Shown: piece after piece, positions 1-9,157 of the stretch
Layout: each line of letters begins with the position of its first letter
Position numbering within the stretch: position 1 is the first letter of the stretch
NCBI GenBank assembly: GCA_947627575.1
Contig: CANQWN010000001.1
Span: forward strand, 310,001 to 374,000
DNA from: an uncultured Clostridia bacterium
Lineage (GTDB): Bacteria > Bacillota > Clostridia > Christensenellales > Borkfalkiaceae
Length of the DNA: 64,000 nt
Reading direction: 5' to 3'
The notes under the pieces: model-generated
Databases searched by the model: none
Seen by the model: only the letters and a program-made list of their open reading frames with translations
Told to the model about the DNA's origin: nothing
Position numbers and translations under genes: made by a program

Positions 1-2943
1 ACCGAGGCTGTTTATAACCTTTTTTGTACCCTTTGTTGCATACAACGTCAAGCCGAGGTCGGCAAATTTTTTGACGATATTTACTATTTCGAATTTATCC
101 TGATCGTTTATCGTGAAATAAATACCTGCGGGATTTTGTTTTGTGGGATGACGCATATTGAAGCCGGCGGAAATAAGCCCTTTGAAAAGCGCCTCTTCTA
201 TAGTTTTGCCTATACCCAAAACTTCGCCGGTGGATTTCATTTCGGGTCCCAACTGCGAATTTACGTCGTTTAATTTTTCAAAGGAAAATACGGGAACTTT
301 TACCGCTACATAGGGCGAATTGGGATACAAACCGGAGCTGTAACCCATCTTTTTAAGTTTTCCGCCGACGAGAATTTTAGTGGCTATATCCACCATCGGC
401 ACGCCCGTAACTTTGGAAATGTAGGGTATTGTACGCGACGCGCGGGGGTTTACTTCTATCACGTAAAGTTCGTTATGGTAAATGAGATATTGGATATTTA
501 TAAGCCCTTTGGTCTTTAAAGCAAGCGCAAGCCCCGTAGATATATTAACTACTTTTTTAAGCATTGCGTCGCTTAAATTGTAAGGCGGATAAACCGCGAT
601 AGAGTCGCCGCTGTGTACGCCCGCCCTTTCGATATGTTGCATTATACCGGGGATAAGCACGTCCACACCGTCGCAAATTGCGTCAACTTCAAGTTCCGTG
701 CCCATAAGATATTTGTCGCAAAGCACGGGGTTTTCGATATTCTGCGCAAGGATTACGTCCATATACCGCTCGATATCGTTCTGCGTAAAGGCGATAGTCA
801 TATTTTGACCGCCGATGACGTACGAGGGGCGCAAAAGCACGGGATACCCCAACGTTTCAGCCGCGTGCACCGCCTCTTCTTTCGTCATAACCGTAAGTCC
901 CTTCGGGCGGGCAATGCCGAAATTTTCAAGCAATTTATCGAAGCGTTCCCTGTCCTCCGCAAGGTCTACGCTGTCTGCGGGGGTGCCGAGTATATTTACG
1001 CCCTTTTTATCGAGGTAACTGCAAAGTTTGATGGCAGTTTGTCCGCCGAACGTTATAACTACTCCGTAAGGTTTTTCGATGTCGATAACGTTTTGGACGT
1101 CTTCGGGCGTAAGCGATTCAAAGTAAAGCCTGTCCGCCGTATCGAAGTCCGTAGAAACCGTTTCGGGGTTGTTGTTGATTATTATAACTTCGTAACCGAG
1201 TTTTTTCAAAGACCAAACGCAATGCACGGAAGAATAGTCGAATTCGATACCCTGCCCTATCCTTATGGGACCCGAACCTATAACAATTATGCGCTTTTTG
1301 GTACTGCGGTCGACGAAAGGTTTTGCCTCGTCGTGTTCGATTTCGTCGTATGTGGAATAGAAATACGGCGTGCGTGCGGAAAATTCCGCGGCGCAGGTAT
1401 CAACCATTTTAAATACGGCGCGCCTGTGCGCGGGCAAAGGGTTGTTTGAAAGTTTTTCAAGCGCGGAATCGGGATAACCGAAAAGTTTACCGCGCATATA
1501 CTGCGATTTATTCAGCTTTACGCCGCAAATTTCTTTTTCGTAATTGCAAAGATTGAGAAGTTTATTGAGGAACCACTTGTCTATCTTCGTTATGGAATAT
1601 ATAAGATCGGGGGAAACCCCTCTCTTCAACGCCTGATACACGACAAACAGCCTTTCGTCCGTCAATTCGGAAAGTTTATTAACAATTTCCTCGTCGGAAA
1701 GCGAAGCGAATTTGGGAAGATTAAGCGTGGACGTGGAAATTTCCGCGCCGCGCACGGCTTTCATTATAGCCATTTCAAAACTTGTACCTATCGCCATCAC
1801 TTCGCCCGTGGCTTTCATACGCGTGCCCAACGTGCGTTTGGCGTATAAAAACTTATCGAACGGCCATTTGGGAAGTTTTACTACAACATAGTCGAGCGTA
1901 GGTTCAAAACAAGCGTAAGTTTTACCCGTAACGTCGTTTTTTATCTCGTCGAGAGTATATCCCAAAGCTATTTTTGTGGCAACCTTTGCTATGGGATATC
2001 CCGTAGCTTTTGAAGCCAGCGCGGACGAACGGGAAACCCTCGGATTTACCTCTATTACCGAATATTCAAAAGAATCGGGATTTAAAGCGAACTGACAGTT
2101 GCAACCGCCCTCTATACCGAGTTCGGTAATTATATTCAAAGACGCCGTACGCAACATCTGGTATTCCTTGTCGGAAAGGGTGACGGCGGGCGCGATTACA
2201 ATCGAATCGCCCGTATGTATACCTACGGGGTCGAAATTTTCCATTGAACATACAGTAAGCACGTTGCCGGCGCCGTCGCGCAGAACTTCAAACTCTATTT
2301 CCTTCCAGCCGCCTATATATTTTTCGATAAGCACCTGCGTTATCGGCGAAAGCATAAGTCCGTTATGCGCAATAAGCTTCAATTCTTCGGCGTCTTTCGC
2401 TACGCCGCCGCCTGCGCCGCCCAAAGTATATGCGGGGCGAACAATAACGGGATAGCCGATTTTTTCTGCTATTTTCAAACATTCATCAACCGTATAAGCA
2501 ATATCCGAAGGAACGACGGGCTGATTTATCTTCTGCATCGTCTCTTTGAACAGTTCCCTGTCCTCCGCCCTGTCAATCGAATCGAGATTAACGCCTATAA
2601 GTTTTACGCCGTATTTATCGAGGAATCCGCTTTTTGCAAGCTGACAGCCGAGGGTAAGCCCCGTCTGTCCGCCCAAAGACGCCAACACGCTGTCAGGGCG
2701 TTCCTTGATAATAATCCTTTTAAGCGTTTCAACCGTAAGCGGTTCGAGATAAATTTCATCCGCAAGCGCCTTATCCGTCATTATCGTTGCGGGATTGGAA
2801 TTGCAGAGTACGACGTTTACGCCCGCGTCTTTAAGTACGCGGCACGCCTGCGCGCCCGCATAATCGAATTCGGCGGCTTGCCCTATCACTATGGGTCCTG
2901 AACCTATTACGAGTACTTTTTTGATATCTTCTCTTTTAGGCAT
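1..2943 (-). CDS. carB: Carbamoyl-phosphate synthase large subunit (C-terminus cut by window edge)
   Basis: Makes carbamoyl phosphate from bicarbonate, ATP and the ammonia released by CarA, feeding ArgF. Translating the minus strand from an ATG at 2943 gives 981 codons open to the window edge. The start reads MPKREDIKKVLVIGSGPIVIG, the usual CarB N-terminus, and a second ATP-grasp half begins with RIIVIGSGPIRIGQGIEFDY about 555 residues in. Both synthetase halves are present. The last 80-90 residues (allosteric MGS-like domain) lie outside, judging from the usual length near 1070. The start overlaps the end of carA by 8 bases, so the subunits are probably translationally coupled. It is the last gene seen of the arginine operon, so this looks like the arginine-linked synthase; whether pyrimidine synthesis has a second copy cannot be seen. 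Confidence 0.97.
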   Translation of the reverse strand, partial: MPKREDIKKVLVIGSGPIVIGQAAEFDYAGAQACRVLKDAGVNVVLCNSNPATIMTDKALADEIYLEPLTVETLKRIIIKERPDSVLASLGGQTGLTLGCQLAKSGFLDKYGVKLIGVNLDSIDRAEDRELFKETMQKINQPVVPSDIAYTVDECLKIAEKIGYPVIVRPAYTLGGAGGGVAKDAEELKLIAHNGLMLSPITQVLIEKYIGGWKEIEFEVLRDGAGNVLTVCSMENFDPVGIHTGDSIVIAPAVTLSDKEYQMLRTASLNIITELGIEGGCNCQFALNPDSFEYSVIEVNPRVSRSSALASKATGYPIAKVATKIALGYTLDEIKNDVTGKTYACFEPTLDYVVVKLPKWPFDKFLYAKRTLGTRMKATGEVMAIGTSFEMAIMKAVRGAEISTSTLNLPKFASLSDEEIVNKLSELTDERLFVVYQALKRGVSPDLIYSITKIDKWFLNKLLNLCNYEKEICGVKLNKSQYMRGKLFGYPDSALEKLSNNPLPAHRRAVFKMVDTCAAEFSARTPYFYSTYDEIEHDEAKPFVDRSTKKRIIVIGSGPIRIGQGIEFDYSSVHCVWSLKKLGYEVIIINNNPETVSTDFDTADRLYFESLTPEDVQNVIDIEKPYGVVITFGGQTAIKLCSYLDKKGVNILGTPADSVDLAEDRERFDKLLENFGIARPKGLTVMTKEEAVHAAETLGYPVLLRPSYVIGGQNMTIAFTQNDIERYMDVILAQNIENPVLCDKYLMGTELEVDAICDGVDVLIPGIMQHIERAGVHSGDSIAVYPPYNLSDAMLKKVVNISTGLALALKTKGLINIQYLIYHNELYVIEVNPRASRTIPYISKVTGVPMVDIATKILVGGKLKKMGYSSGLYPNSPYVAVKVPVFSFEKLNDVNSQLGPEMKSTGEVLGIGKTIEEALFKGLISAGFNMRHPTKQNPAGIYFTINDQDKFEIVNIVKKFADLGLTLYATKGTKKVINSLG

Positions 2944-4009
2944 TGTACTTACCGTCCTTGATGTTCTTTATAAATTTATCAAACAGGAAAGAAGCGTCCT
3001 GCGGACCGCCGCACGCTTCGGGATGGAATTGTACGGTATACGCGTTCAGTTCGGGATAATCGAACCCCTCGCACGTGCCGTCGTTTGCGTTTATATAACT
3101 CAACTTGCCCTTGCCTTGCAGACTTGAAGAAACAACTTCATAGCCATGGTTTTGGCTTGAAATATAAACCCTCCCCGTTTCGAGATTTTTTACGGGTTGA
3201 TTTGCCCCGCGGTGCCCGTATTTCATTTTCTTCGTAGAACCGCCCATTGCAAGCGCGAACAGCTGGTGCCCGAGACAAATTCCGAAAATAGGAAGTTTAC
3301 CCGCCAATTTGCCGATATTTTTTATTATATCTACATTTTCCGCCGGGTCGCCGGGGCCGTTGGTAAGCATAAGCCCGTCGGGGTTGAACTGCATAATCTG
3401 TTCCGCCGTGTAGTATGAAGGAACTTTTATGCAGTAGCAGCCGCGTTTAACCAACTCGCGCGAGATATTGTCCTTCGCGCCGAAATCCCATACCACAACC
3501 TTTATTCCGTCGGGATTGCCGCTGTAAACAACTTCGCCGACGGTCACGCTTTTTACCGCGTCTTTTATGACGTAAGATTTTATTTTATCGAAATCAACGT
3601 TGCGCCCGGAAGTTATGGCGGCGTTCATAACGCCCGCCTCGCGCACTATTTTAGTAAGTTCGCGGGTATCTATGCCGTACAATCCGATAATTCCTTTGTC
3701 TTTCAGATAAGTATCAAGCGTACTTTCGCATCTGAAATTTGAAGGGTTATCGCACTTTTCCCTTACGATATAAGCCGAAACCCAAGGCTTTTTGCTTTCC
3801 GTATCGGGCGGTATCATACCGTAATTGCCTATCAAAGGGAAAGTTTGGGTAACAATTTGCCCGAAATAGCTTGGGTCGGTAAGCGTTTCGATATACCCGG
3901 TCATACCCGTGGTAAACACAAGTTCACCTATAATATCGCCGCTTGCGCCGAAACGTTTGCCCACAAATTGTTTTCCGTTTTGCAACGTTAAATATGCCGT
4001 GTTTTCCAT
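2936..4009 (-). CDS. carA: Carbamoyl-phosphate synthase small (glutaminase) subunit
   Basis: Class I glutamine amidotransferase that hydrolyses glutamine and channels ammonia to CarB. The product has 357 residues, normal for the family. An N-terminal CPSase small-chain domain is followed by the GATase domain with nucleophile Cys245 in FGICLGHQL and the His329/Glu331 pair in VQFHPEA, so the catalytic triad is intact. It lies 28 bases after argF and overlaps carB by 8 bases, placing it in the arginine operon. Confidence 0.97.
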   Translation of the reverse strand: MENTAYLTLQNGKQFVGKRFGASGDIIGELVFTTGMTGYIETLTDPSYFGQIVTQTFPLIGNYGMIPPDTESKKPWVSAYIVREKCDNPSNFRCESTLDTYLKDKGIIGLYGIDTRELTKIVREAGVMNAAITSGRNVDFDKIKSYVIKDAVKSVTVGEVVYSGNPDGIKVVVWDFGAKDNISRELVKRGCYCIKVPSYYTAEQIMQFNPDGLMLTNGPGDPAENVDIIKNIGKLAGKLPIFGICLGHQLFALAMGGSTKKMKYGHRGANQPVKNLETGRVYISSQNHGYEVVSSSLQGKGKLSYINANDGTCEGFDYPELNAYTVQFHPEACGGPQDASFLFDKFIKNIKDGKYNA

Positions 4010-4037
4010 TTAGTCGATCCTCTTTTAATTCACGGAT

Positions 4038-4940
4038 TTATTTTAAAAGTTTTACCATTACAGCCTTTTGCGCGTGTAATCTGTTTTCCGCTTCATCGAA
4101 AATTTCTTTGGCGTGAGCTTCAAAAACTTCTTCGGTAATTTCTTCGCCCCTGTGCGCGGGCAAACAATGCATCACCATAACGTCTTCCTTGGCGTTTTTA
4201 AGATTTTCGGAATTAACCTGATATTTTTTGAATACCTTTTCCCTTTCGGCTTTTTCCTTTTCCATTCCCATAGAAGCCCATACGTCGGTGTAAACCGCGT
4301 CGGCGGCTTCCAAAGCCTTATCTACGCTTGTGGTAATCGTAAAATCGCCGTTTTCTTTTGCCCACTTCATAATTTCCGCGTCCGGTTCGTATCCCTTGGG
4401 ACAGGCGATGGCAAAACTCATACCCAATTTCAGGCACCCCACTATCAGGCTGTTAGCCATATTGTTGCCGTCGCCTACAAAAGCCATTTTCAAACCTTTG
4501 AAACTGCCCTTGTATTCCCTTATCGTCATAAGGTCGGCAAGCACCTGACAGGGATGAGCGTAATCCGTAAGCCCGTTGATTACCGGTATCGAACCGTATT
4601 TAGCAAGATCTTCCACCTCTTGTTGGGCAAACGTACGTATCATTATCCCGTCGAGATAACGCGAAAGCACCCTCGCCGTATCCTGCACGGGCTCGCCTCT
4701 GCCTATCTGCAAATCGTTGCTGGACAGAAACATTCCGTAACCGCCCAATTCGTAAATGCCAGCTTCAAAAGAAACGCGGGTACGCGTGGAAGATTTCTGA
4801 AATATAAGCCCTACTTTTTTGCCTTTAAGATATTCCTTATGTATGCCGTTGTTGCGCTCGAATTTAAGCTGGTCGGCAAGGTTCAATATGGATAAGATAT
4901 CCTCTCTTGTCAAATCCTGCAATTTTAAAAGATGTTTCAT
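4038..4940 (-). CDS. argF: Ornithine carbamoyltransferase
   Basis: Joins carbamoyl phosphate to ornithine to give citrulline, in the cytoplasm. The 300-residue product carries the carbamoyl-phosphate loop STRTR (residues 51-55), HPCQ (129-132) and the ornithine-side HCLPAHRG (258-265). These separate it from aspartate carbamoyltransferase. Its start overlaps the argD stop by 4 bases (ATGA), and carA follows after 28 bases, so substrate-making and substrate-using enzymes are co-expressed. A catabolic ArgF role is possible in principle, but the neighbours are all biosynthetic. Confidence 0.97.
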   Translation of the reverse strand: MKHLLKLQDLTREDILSILNLADQLKFERNNGIHKEYLKGKKVGLIFQKSSTRTRVSFEAGIYELGGYGMFLSSNDLQIGRGEPVQDTARVLSRYLDGIMIRTFAQQEVEDLAKYGSIPVINGLTDYAHPCQVLADLMTIREYKGSFKGLKMAFVGDGNNMANSLIVGCLKLGMSFAIACPKGYEPDAEIMKWAKENGDFTITTSVDKALEAADAVYTDVWASMGMEKEKAEREKVFKKYQVNSENLKNAKEDVMVMHCLPAHRGEEITEEVFEAHAKEIFDEAENRLHAQKAVMVKLLK

Positions 4941-6103
4941 TTACCTATTACCTCGTTCAATATTGATAAAGCCTCGTCAATTTCGTCCTTTTTAATGTTA
5001 AGCGGCGGAAGAAGTCTTACTTTATTGTGCGCGGTAAGCACGATAAGTCCCTTTTCAAGGCAAGCCTTTGCAACTTCCGCCGGTTGCTTGCCGCATTCTA
5101 TACCTATCATAAGCCCCATGCCGCTTACTGACTTTACGTTTTTAATCATAGACAGCCGCTGTTTGAAGTAGGCGCCCTTGCCCTGCACTTCCAAAAGCAA
5201 CTCGGGGGTGATTCTTTCAACTATGCTTACTGCGCCCGCGCACGCCACGGGATTTCCGCCGAACGTAGAGCCGTGGTCTCCGTACGTAAAAGTATTTTCG
5301 CATTTATCGAATAGCAGGCAGGCGCCTATCGGCAGTCCGCCGCCCAACCCTTTGGCTGTGGTAACGATATCGGGGTTCAGCCCGAAAGCCTGATAGGAAT
5401 ACATATACCCCGTTCTGCCGTTGCCCGTCTGCACCTCGTCGATAATGAGAAGTATATCCCTTTGTTTACAGAATTTTTCAAGACGGCTTAAAAATTCGGG
5501 GGAAAGATTGTTTACCCCGCTTTCGCCCTGCACCACTTCCAGCATTACGGCGCACGTTTTGTCGGTGTACTGCCCTATAACGCCTTCCATTGTGGGTTCA
5601 GCATATCTGAACCCTTCGGGGAAAGGCGCAAAATAGTTATGGAACGCGTCCTGCCCGGTTGCCGCAAGCGTTGCTATCGTTCTCCCGTGGAAGGAATTTT
5701 TCATGGTGATTATCTCTTTTCTTCCTTCCCCGTACTTCATATAGGAATATTTTCTTGCAACTTTGATGGCGCATTCGTTGGCTTCGGCGCCGCTGTTGCC
5801 GAAAAAAACCTTTTTTGCACCGGACTTTTCCGTAAGCAACTTTGCAAGGCGAACCTGCGGCAAAGCGTAATAAAGGTTGCAGACGTGCTGGATACTGTTT
5901 ATCTGGCTTATAACCGCTTCTTTCCAGACCTCGTCGTTTATGCCGAAAATATTTACGCCTATGCCCGTGGCGCAATCGATATATTTCTTGCCGTCATAAT
6001 CGGTGATTACGCTACCCTTACCCTCTTTTACCGCAATATTGAAGCGCGCGTATGTGGATGCAATGTATTTTTTGTCGTCGCTGAAAATCTCGTTTGAATC
6101 CAT
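4937..6103 (-). CDS. argD: Acetylornithine aminotransferase
   Basis: PLP-dependent class III aminotransferase that converts N-acetylglutamate semialdehyde to N-acetylornithine using glutamate. The 388-residue product has the phosphate-binding GNSGAEANE segment (102-110), IDEVQTG (221-227) and the Schiff-base lysine K251 in TTAKGLGGGLPIG. Related enzymes act on succinylornithine, GABA or LysN substrates; the position between argB and argF makes ArgD the natural reading. A 46-base gap with a perfect hairpin separates it from argB. Confidence 0.96.
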   Translation of the reverse strand: MDSNEIFSDDKKYIASTYARFNIAVKEGKGSVITDYDGKKYIDCATGIGVNIFGINDEVWKEAVISQINSIQHVCNLYYALPQVRLAKLLTEKSGAKKVFFGNSGAEANECAIKVARKYSYMKYGEGRKEIITMKNSFHGRTIATLAATGQDAFHNYFAPFPEGFRYAEPTMEGVIGQYTDKTCAVMLEVVQGESGVNNLSPEFLSRLEKFCKQRDILLIIDEVQTGNGRTGYMYSYQAFGLNPDIVTTAKGLGGGLPIGACLLFDKCENTFTYGDHGSTFGGNPVACAGAVSIVERITPELLLEVQGKGAYFKQRLSMIKNVKSVSGMGLMIGIECGKQPAEVAKACLEKGLIVLTAHNKVRLLPPLNIKKDEIDEALSILNEVIGK

Positions 6104-6126
6104 TTGTTACCTCTTACTAAAATAAA

Positions 6127-6151
6127 GACTGATTTAAAAAATAAATCAGTC
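6127..6151. other. 9-bp inverted repeat between argB and argD
   Basis: GACTGATTT at 6127-6135 is repeated inverted at 6143-6151, with a 7-base AT loop. The repeat overlaps the argB stop codon (6150-6152). No T-run follows on the minus strand, so it is not a canonical terminator. It may be an mRNA processing or stability element inside the operon (inference). Confidence 0.5.
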
Positions 6152-6998
6152 AACTGTAAAACATTGTTCCGCTGCCTTCGTCGGACAATATTTCTATCAA
6201 AATGGAATGGGGAACCCTGCCGTCGGTTATGAAAACTTTCTGAACACCGCGACGGATCGCCTCTTTACAACATTCTATCTTGGGAATCATCCCTCCGGAA
6301 ATTATTCCCTGTTTTACCAAAGCGGGTATATCGGAAACGTAAACCTTCCTGATAAGGCTGGCGGGGTCGTCCTTGTTTTCCAAAAGCCCCTTTATATCCG
6401 TCATCAGAATGAGGCTTTCCGCCCCCAAAGCGCCGGCTATCGCAGAAGCCGCGGTATCTGCGTTTACGTTATAAATATTGCCGTCGTCGTCGTAACCGAC
6501 GGTAGAAATAACGGGAATATATCCCAATCCCAACAAATCGGTCACCACAGTTGTATCTATTGAGACAACTTTGCCTACAAAACCCAACTGTTCATCCTGC
6601 TTTTCGCATTTGAGAAGATGCCCGTCTTGTCCGCATATGCCTATTGCCTTGCCGCCGCCTGCTTCTATCATTTCCACAAGCGACTTATTCACTTTGCCCG
6701 CAAGCACCATACGAACTATTTCGGCAGTTTCCTCGTCGGTGTAGCGTAAACCGTTCACAAATTTGGGCTCTTTGCCGAGTTTTTTGATTAACGCCGATAT
6801 CTCCGGACCACCGCCGTGAACCAAAACCACCTTGATGCCCAAAGTATTGAGAACGACCAAATCGCGCATAACGGAAGATTTTAACCCCTCTTCCGTCATT
6901 GCGTTTCCGCCGTATTTTACTACAACTATTTTATTGTAATACTTCCTTATATAAGGCAAAGCCTCTATAAGGAATTCAGCCTGCTTGACTTTATCCAT
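6150..6998 (-). CDS. argB: Acetylglutamate kinase
   Basis: Phosphorylates N-acetylglutamate, the second step of arginine synthesis and usual point of arginine feedback. The 282-residue product is an amino-acid-kinase fold with KYGGNAM (28-34) and HGGGPE (61-66), the nucleotide and substrate loops of NAGK. The N-terminus has the helix preceding the kinase core (KVKQAEFLIEALPYIRKYY), which in arginine-sensitive hexameric NAGKs mediates oligomerisation; sensitivity here is inference. It starts 3 bases after argJ ends. Confidence 0.97.
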   Translation of the reverse strand: MDKVKQAEFLIEALPYIRKYYNKIVVVKYGGNAMTEEGLKSSVMRDLVVLNTLGIKVVLVHGGGPEISALIKKLGKEPKFVNGLRYTDEETAEIVRMVLAGKVNKSLVEMIEAGGGKAIGICGQDGHLLKCEKQDEQLGFVGKVVSIDTTVVTDLLGLGYIPVISTVGYDDDGNIYNVNADTAASAIAGALGAESLILMTDIKGLLENKDDPASLIRKVYVSDIPALVKQGIISGGMIPKIECCKEAIRRGVQKVFITDGRVPHSILIEILSDEGSGTMFYS

Positions 6999-7001
6999 CT
7001 A

Positions 7002-8219
7002 TCAAGTCCTGTAATCGCCGTTTATTTTAACGTAATCGTATGTGAGATCGCAACCCCACGCCGTAGCTTTGCATTTGCCCAACTTCAAATCTATATTGAT
7101 GGCAATTTCGTCCGCGGAAAGCACTTTTTTGGCAAGTTCTTCCGAAAAATCTATTCCGTAGCCATCCTTGCAGACGTCCAATTTACCGAAACGAGATCTG
7201 AAAGTTACGTCTATGGAATTGACGTTTACGTTTTCGCCGCAATATCCTATCGCACAGAGGACCCTTCCCCAATTTGCGTCCGCGCCGAACATTGCCGCTT
7301 TTACCAAAGAAGATTTTATAACGCTTTTAGCAACGTTGCGCGCCATTTTGGTATTTTTTCCGCCGCGGACGTTACATTCGATAAGTTTTGTTGCTCCCTC
7401 GCCGTCCTTGGCTATCATACGGGAAATTTTAACCGTGCAATATGAAAGCGCGCGGGCAAAAAGTTTATAATCGGCGCCTTTATCCGTTATGGTGACGTTG
7501 CCCGCAAGCCCGTTTGCAAGTATGCAACAGGTATCGTTTGTAGATTGGTCACCGTCCACGCTTACCATATTGAAAGACGATTTAACGTCCTCGGAAAGCG
7601 CTTGCTGCAATAAATCGCCTGAAATAGCCACGTCGCTGGTAATAAATATCAGGTTAGTTGCCATATTGGGGCAAACCATACCTATTCCCTTGCCTATCGC
7701 GCCTATTCTGCATTTTACGCCGTTCAATTCAAATTCTACCGCAACAGACTTTTTAACCGTGTCGGTAGTCATTATAGCTTCGTTTGCCGCTTCGCTGTTA
7801 TCGCCCAAAGCCGAATAAAGTTCGCCCATGGCGTTTTCGATGGGTTCTATGGATAACTTCTGCCCTATTACGCCCGTAGAGGCGACGATAACGTCGGCGC
7901 GGTTTATCTTACAGGTTTCTGCGGCAAGCGCGCACATCTTTTCGGCAACTTCGATACCGTCGGAATTACACGTGTTGGCGTTGCCGCTGTTGCATATAAC
8001 CGCTTGCGCTTTTTTATCCTGAAGGTTGCGTTTGGTTACCACGACGGGGGCGCCTTTTACAAGATTAGAAGTATAAACCCCGGCAGCCGCCGCGGGAACT
8101 TCGCTTAAAATAAGCGCAAGATCTTTCTTCGATTTGTTTTTTCTTATTCCGCAATGTATGCCTGCGGCTTTAAAACCTTTTGGCGCGCATACGCCGCCGA
8201 GTATTTCATTAATTTTCAT
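7002..8219 (-). CDS. argJ: Glutamate N-acetyltransferase / amino-acid acetyltransferase (ArgJ)
   Basis: Recycles the acetyl group from N-acetylornithine to glutamate and, in bifunctional forms, also uses acetyl-CoA. The 405-residue precursor carries the self-cleavage motif PNMAT, which predicts cleavage between Ala187 and Thr188 to give two chains with Thr188 as nucleophile. The substrate-side GEGATK and ANWGRVL segments are also present. No argA is seen in the window, so ArgJ may be the only acetylglutamate source, favouring the bifunctional form (inference). It sits 5 bases after argC. Confidence 0.96.
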   Translation of the reverse strand: MKINEILGGVCAPKGFKAAGIHCGIRKNKSKKDLALILSEVPAAAAGVYTSNLVKGAPVVVTKRNLQDKKAQAVICNSGNANTCNSDGIEVAEKMCALAAETCKINRADVIVASTGVIGQKLSIEPIENAMGELYSALGDNSEAANEAIMTTDTVKKSVAVEFELNGVKCRIGAIGKGIGMVCPNMATNLIFITSDVAISGDLLQQALSEDVKSSFNMVSVDGDQSTNDTCCILANGLAGNVTITDKGADYKLFARALSYCTVKISRMIAKDGEGATKLIECNVRGGKNTKMARNVAKSVIKSSLVKAAMFGADANWGRVLCAIGYCGENVNVNSIDVTFRSRFGKLDVCKDGYGIDFSEELAKKVLSADEIAINIDLKLGKCKATAWGCDLTYDYVKINGDYRT

Positions 8220-8224
8220 TTCAC

Positions 8225-9157
8225 CTAAATCAACGATGTGGTTTCGTTCAATCCGAGCATTATGTTCATATTTTGCACGGCGGCGCCGGACGCGCCTTTG
8301 CCGAGATTATCAAATACGCTTGCAAGTAAAATCTGTTCGTCGTTGCCGCTTACGTATATATTCAGATAGTTTGTTCCGGCAAGCGAATTAGCCGCAAGAT
8401 AAGTCGGAATTTCATTTTCAGGCACTATTTTTACAAAGTTCTGTGTGGAATAGTACTCTGCTAAATACTCTCTTATAGCATCAACCGTGGCTTTTTTTGT
8501 CATAAGGCGCGTATATACGGGAACGGTTACGCACATTCCGCAATAGAAGTCGCAGATGATGGGATTGAATATCGGGTTGTGGGAAAGTCCGCATTCCTTT
8601 ACCATTTCGGGCAAATGCTTATGTTTCAGCCCCAGCGCGTATTGGCGCGGCGAATCCAATTCCTTATCCCTATCCCCGCTTTCGTATACGGCAATTGTTT
8701 TTTTACCCGCGCCCGAATAGCCTGTAACCGAATGGGCTACAAACGGATAATCGGGGGAAAGAAAACCGCCCTTTACCAGAGGAGCCACCAAAGAGATAAA
8801 ACCCGTTGCATGGCACCCGGGGTTTGCCACACGCCTGCCTGACGCAATTTCTTTTCTGCGTTCGGGCGAAATTTCGGGGAAACCGTACACCCAATCGGGG
8901 TCGGTGCGGTGAGCCGTTGAGGCGTCAATAATCCTTACCGACGGATTTTCCGCAAGCGCAACCGCTTCCCGCGCGGCGTCGTCGGGCAAACAGAGAAAAA
9001 CTATGTCGGCGGCGTTTATACATTCTTTGCGCGCGGATACGTCCTTGCGGCGCTCTTCCGGAAGCGTTATAAGATTTATATCCTTACGCCCGCCCAATCT
9101 GTCGAAAATCTGTAGACCTGTCGTCCCCTCTTTACCGTCAATAAAAACGTTATACAT
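8225..9157 (-). CDS. argC: N-acetyl-gamma-glutamyl-phosphate reductase, type 2
   Basis: NADPH-dependent reduction of N-acetylglutamyl phosphate to the semialdehyde. The 310-residue product starts with [20 protein letters not shown] and has catalytic Cys115 in NPGCHATG. Shortness and the N-terminal sequence match the type 2 ArgC family rather than the longer (about 345 residues) type 1 enzyme common in Bacillus. Its ATG overlaps the argG stop by one base (TAATG), a sign of tight translational coupling. Confidence 0.94.
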   Translation of the reverse strand: MYNVFIDGKEGTTGLQIFDRLGGRKDINLITLPEERRKDVSARKECINAADIVFLCLPDDAAREAVALAENPSVRIIDASTAHRTDPDWVYGFPEISPERRKEIASGRRVANPGCHATGFISLVAPLVKGGFLSPDYPFVAHSVTGYSGAGKKTIAVYESGDRDKELDSPRQYALGLKHKHLPEMVKECGLSHNPIFNPIICDFYCGMCVTVPVYTRLMTKKATVDAIREYLAEYYSTQNFVKIVPENEIPTYLAANSLAGTNYLNIYVSGNDEQILLASVFDNLGKGASGAAVQNMNIMLGLNETTSLI

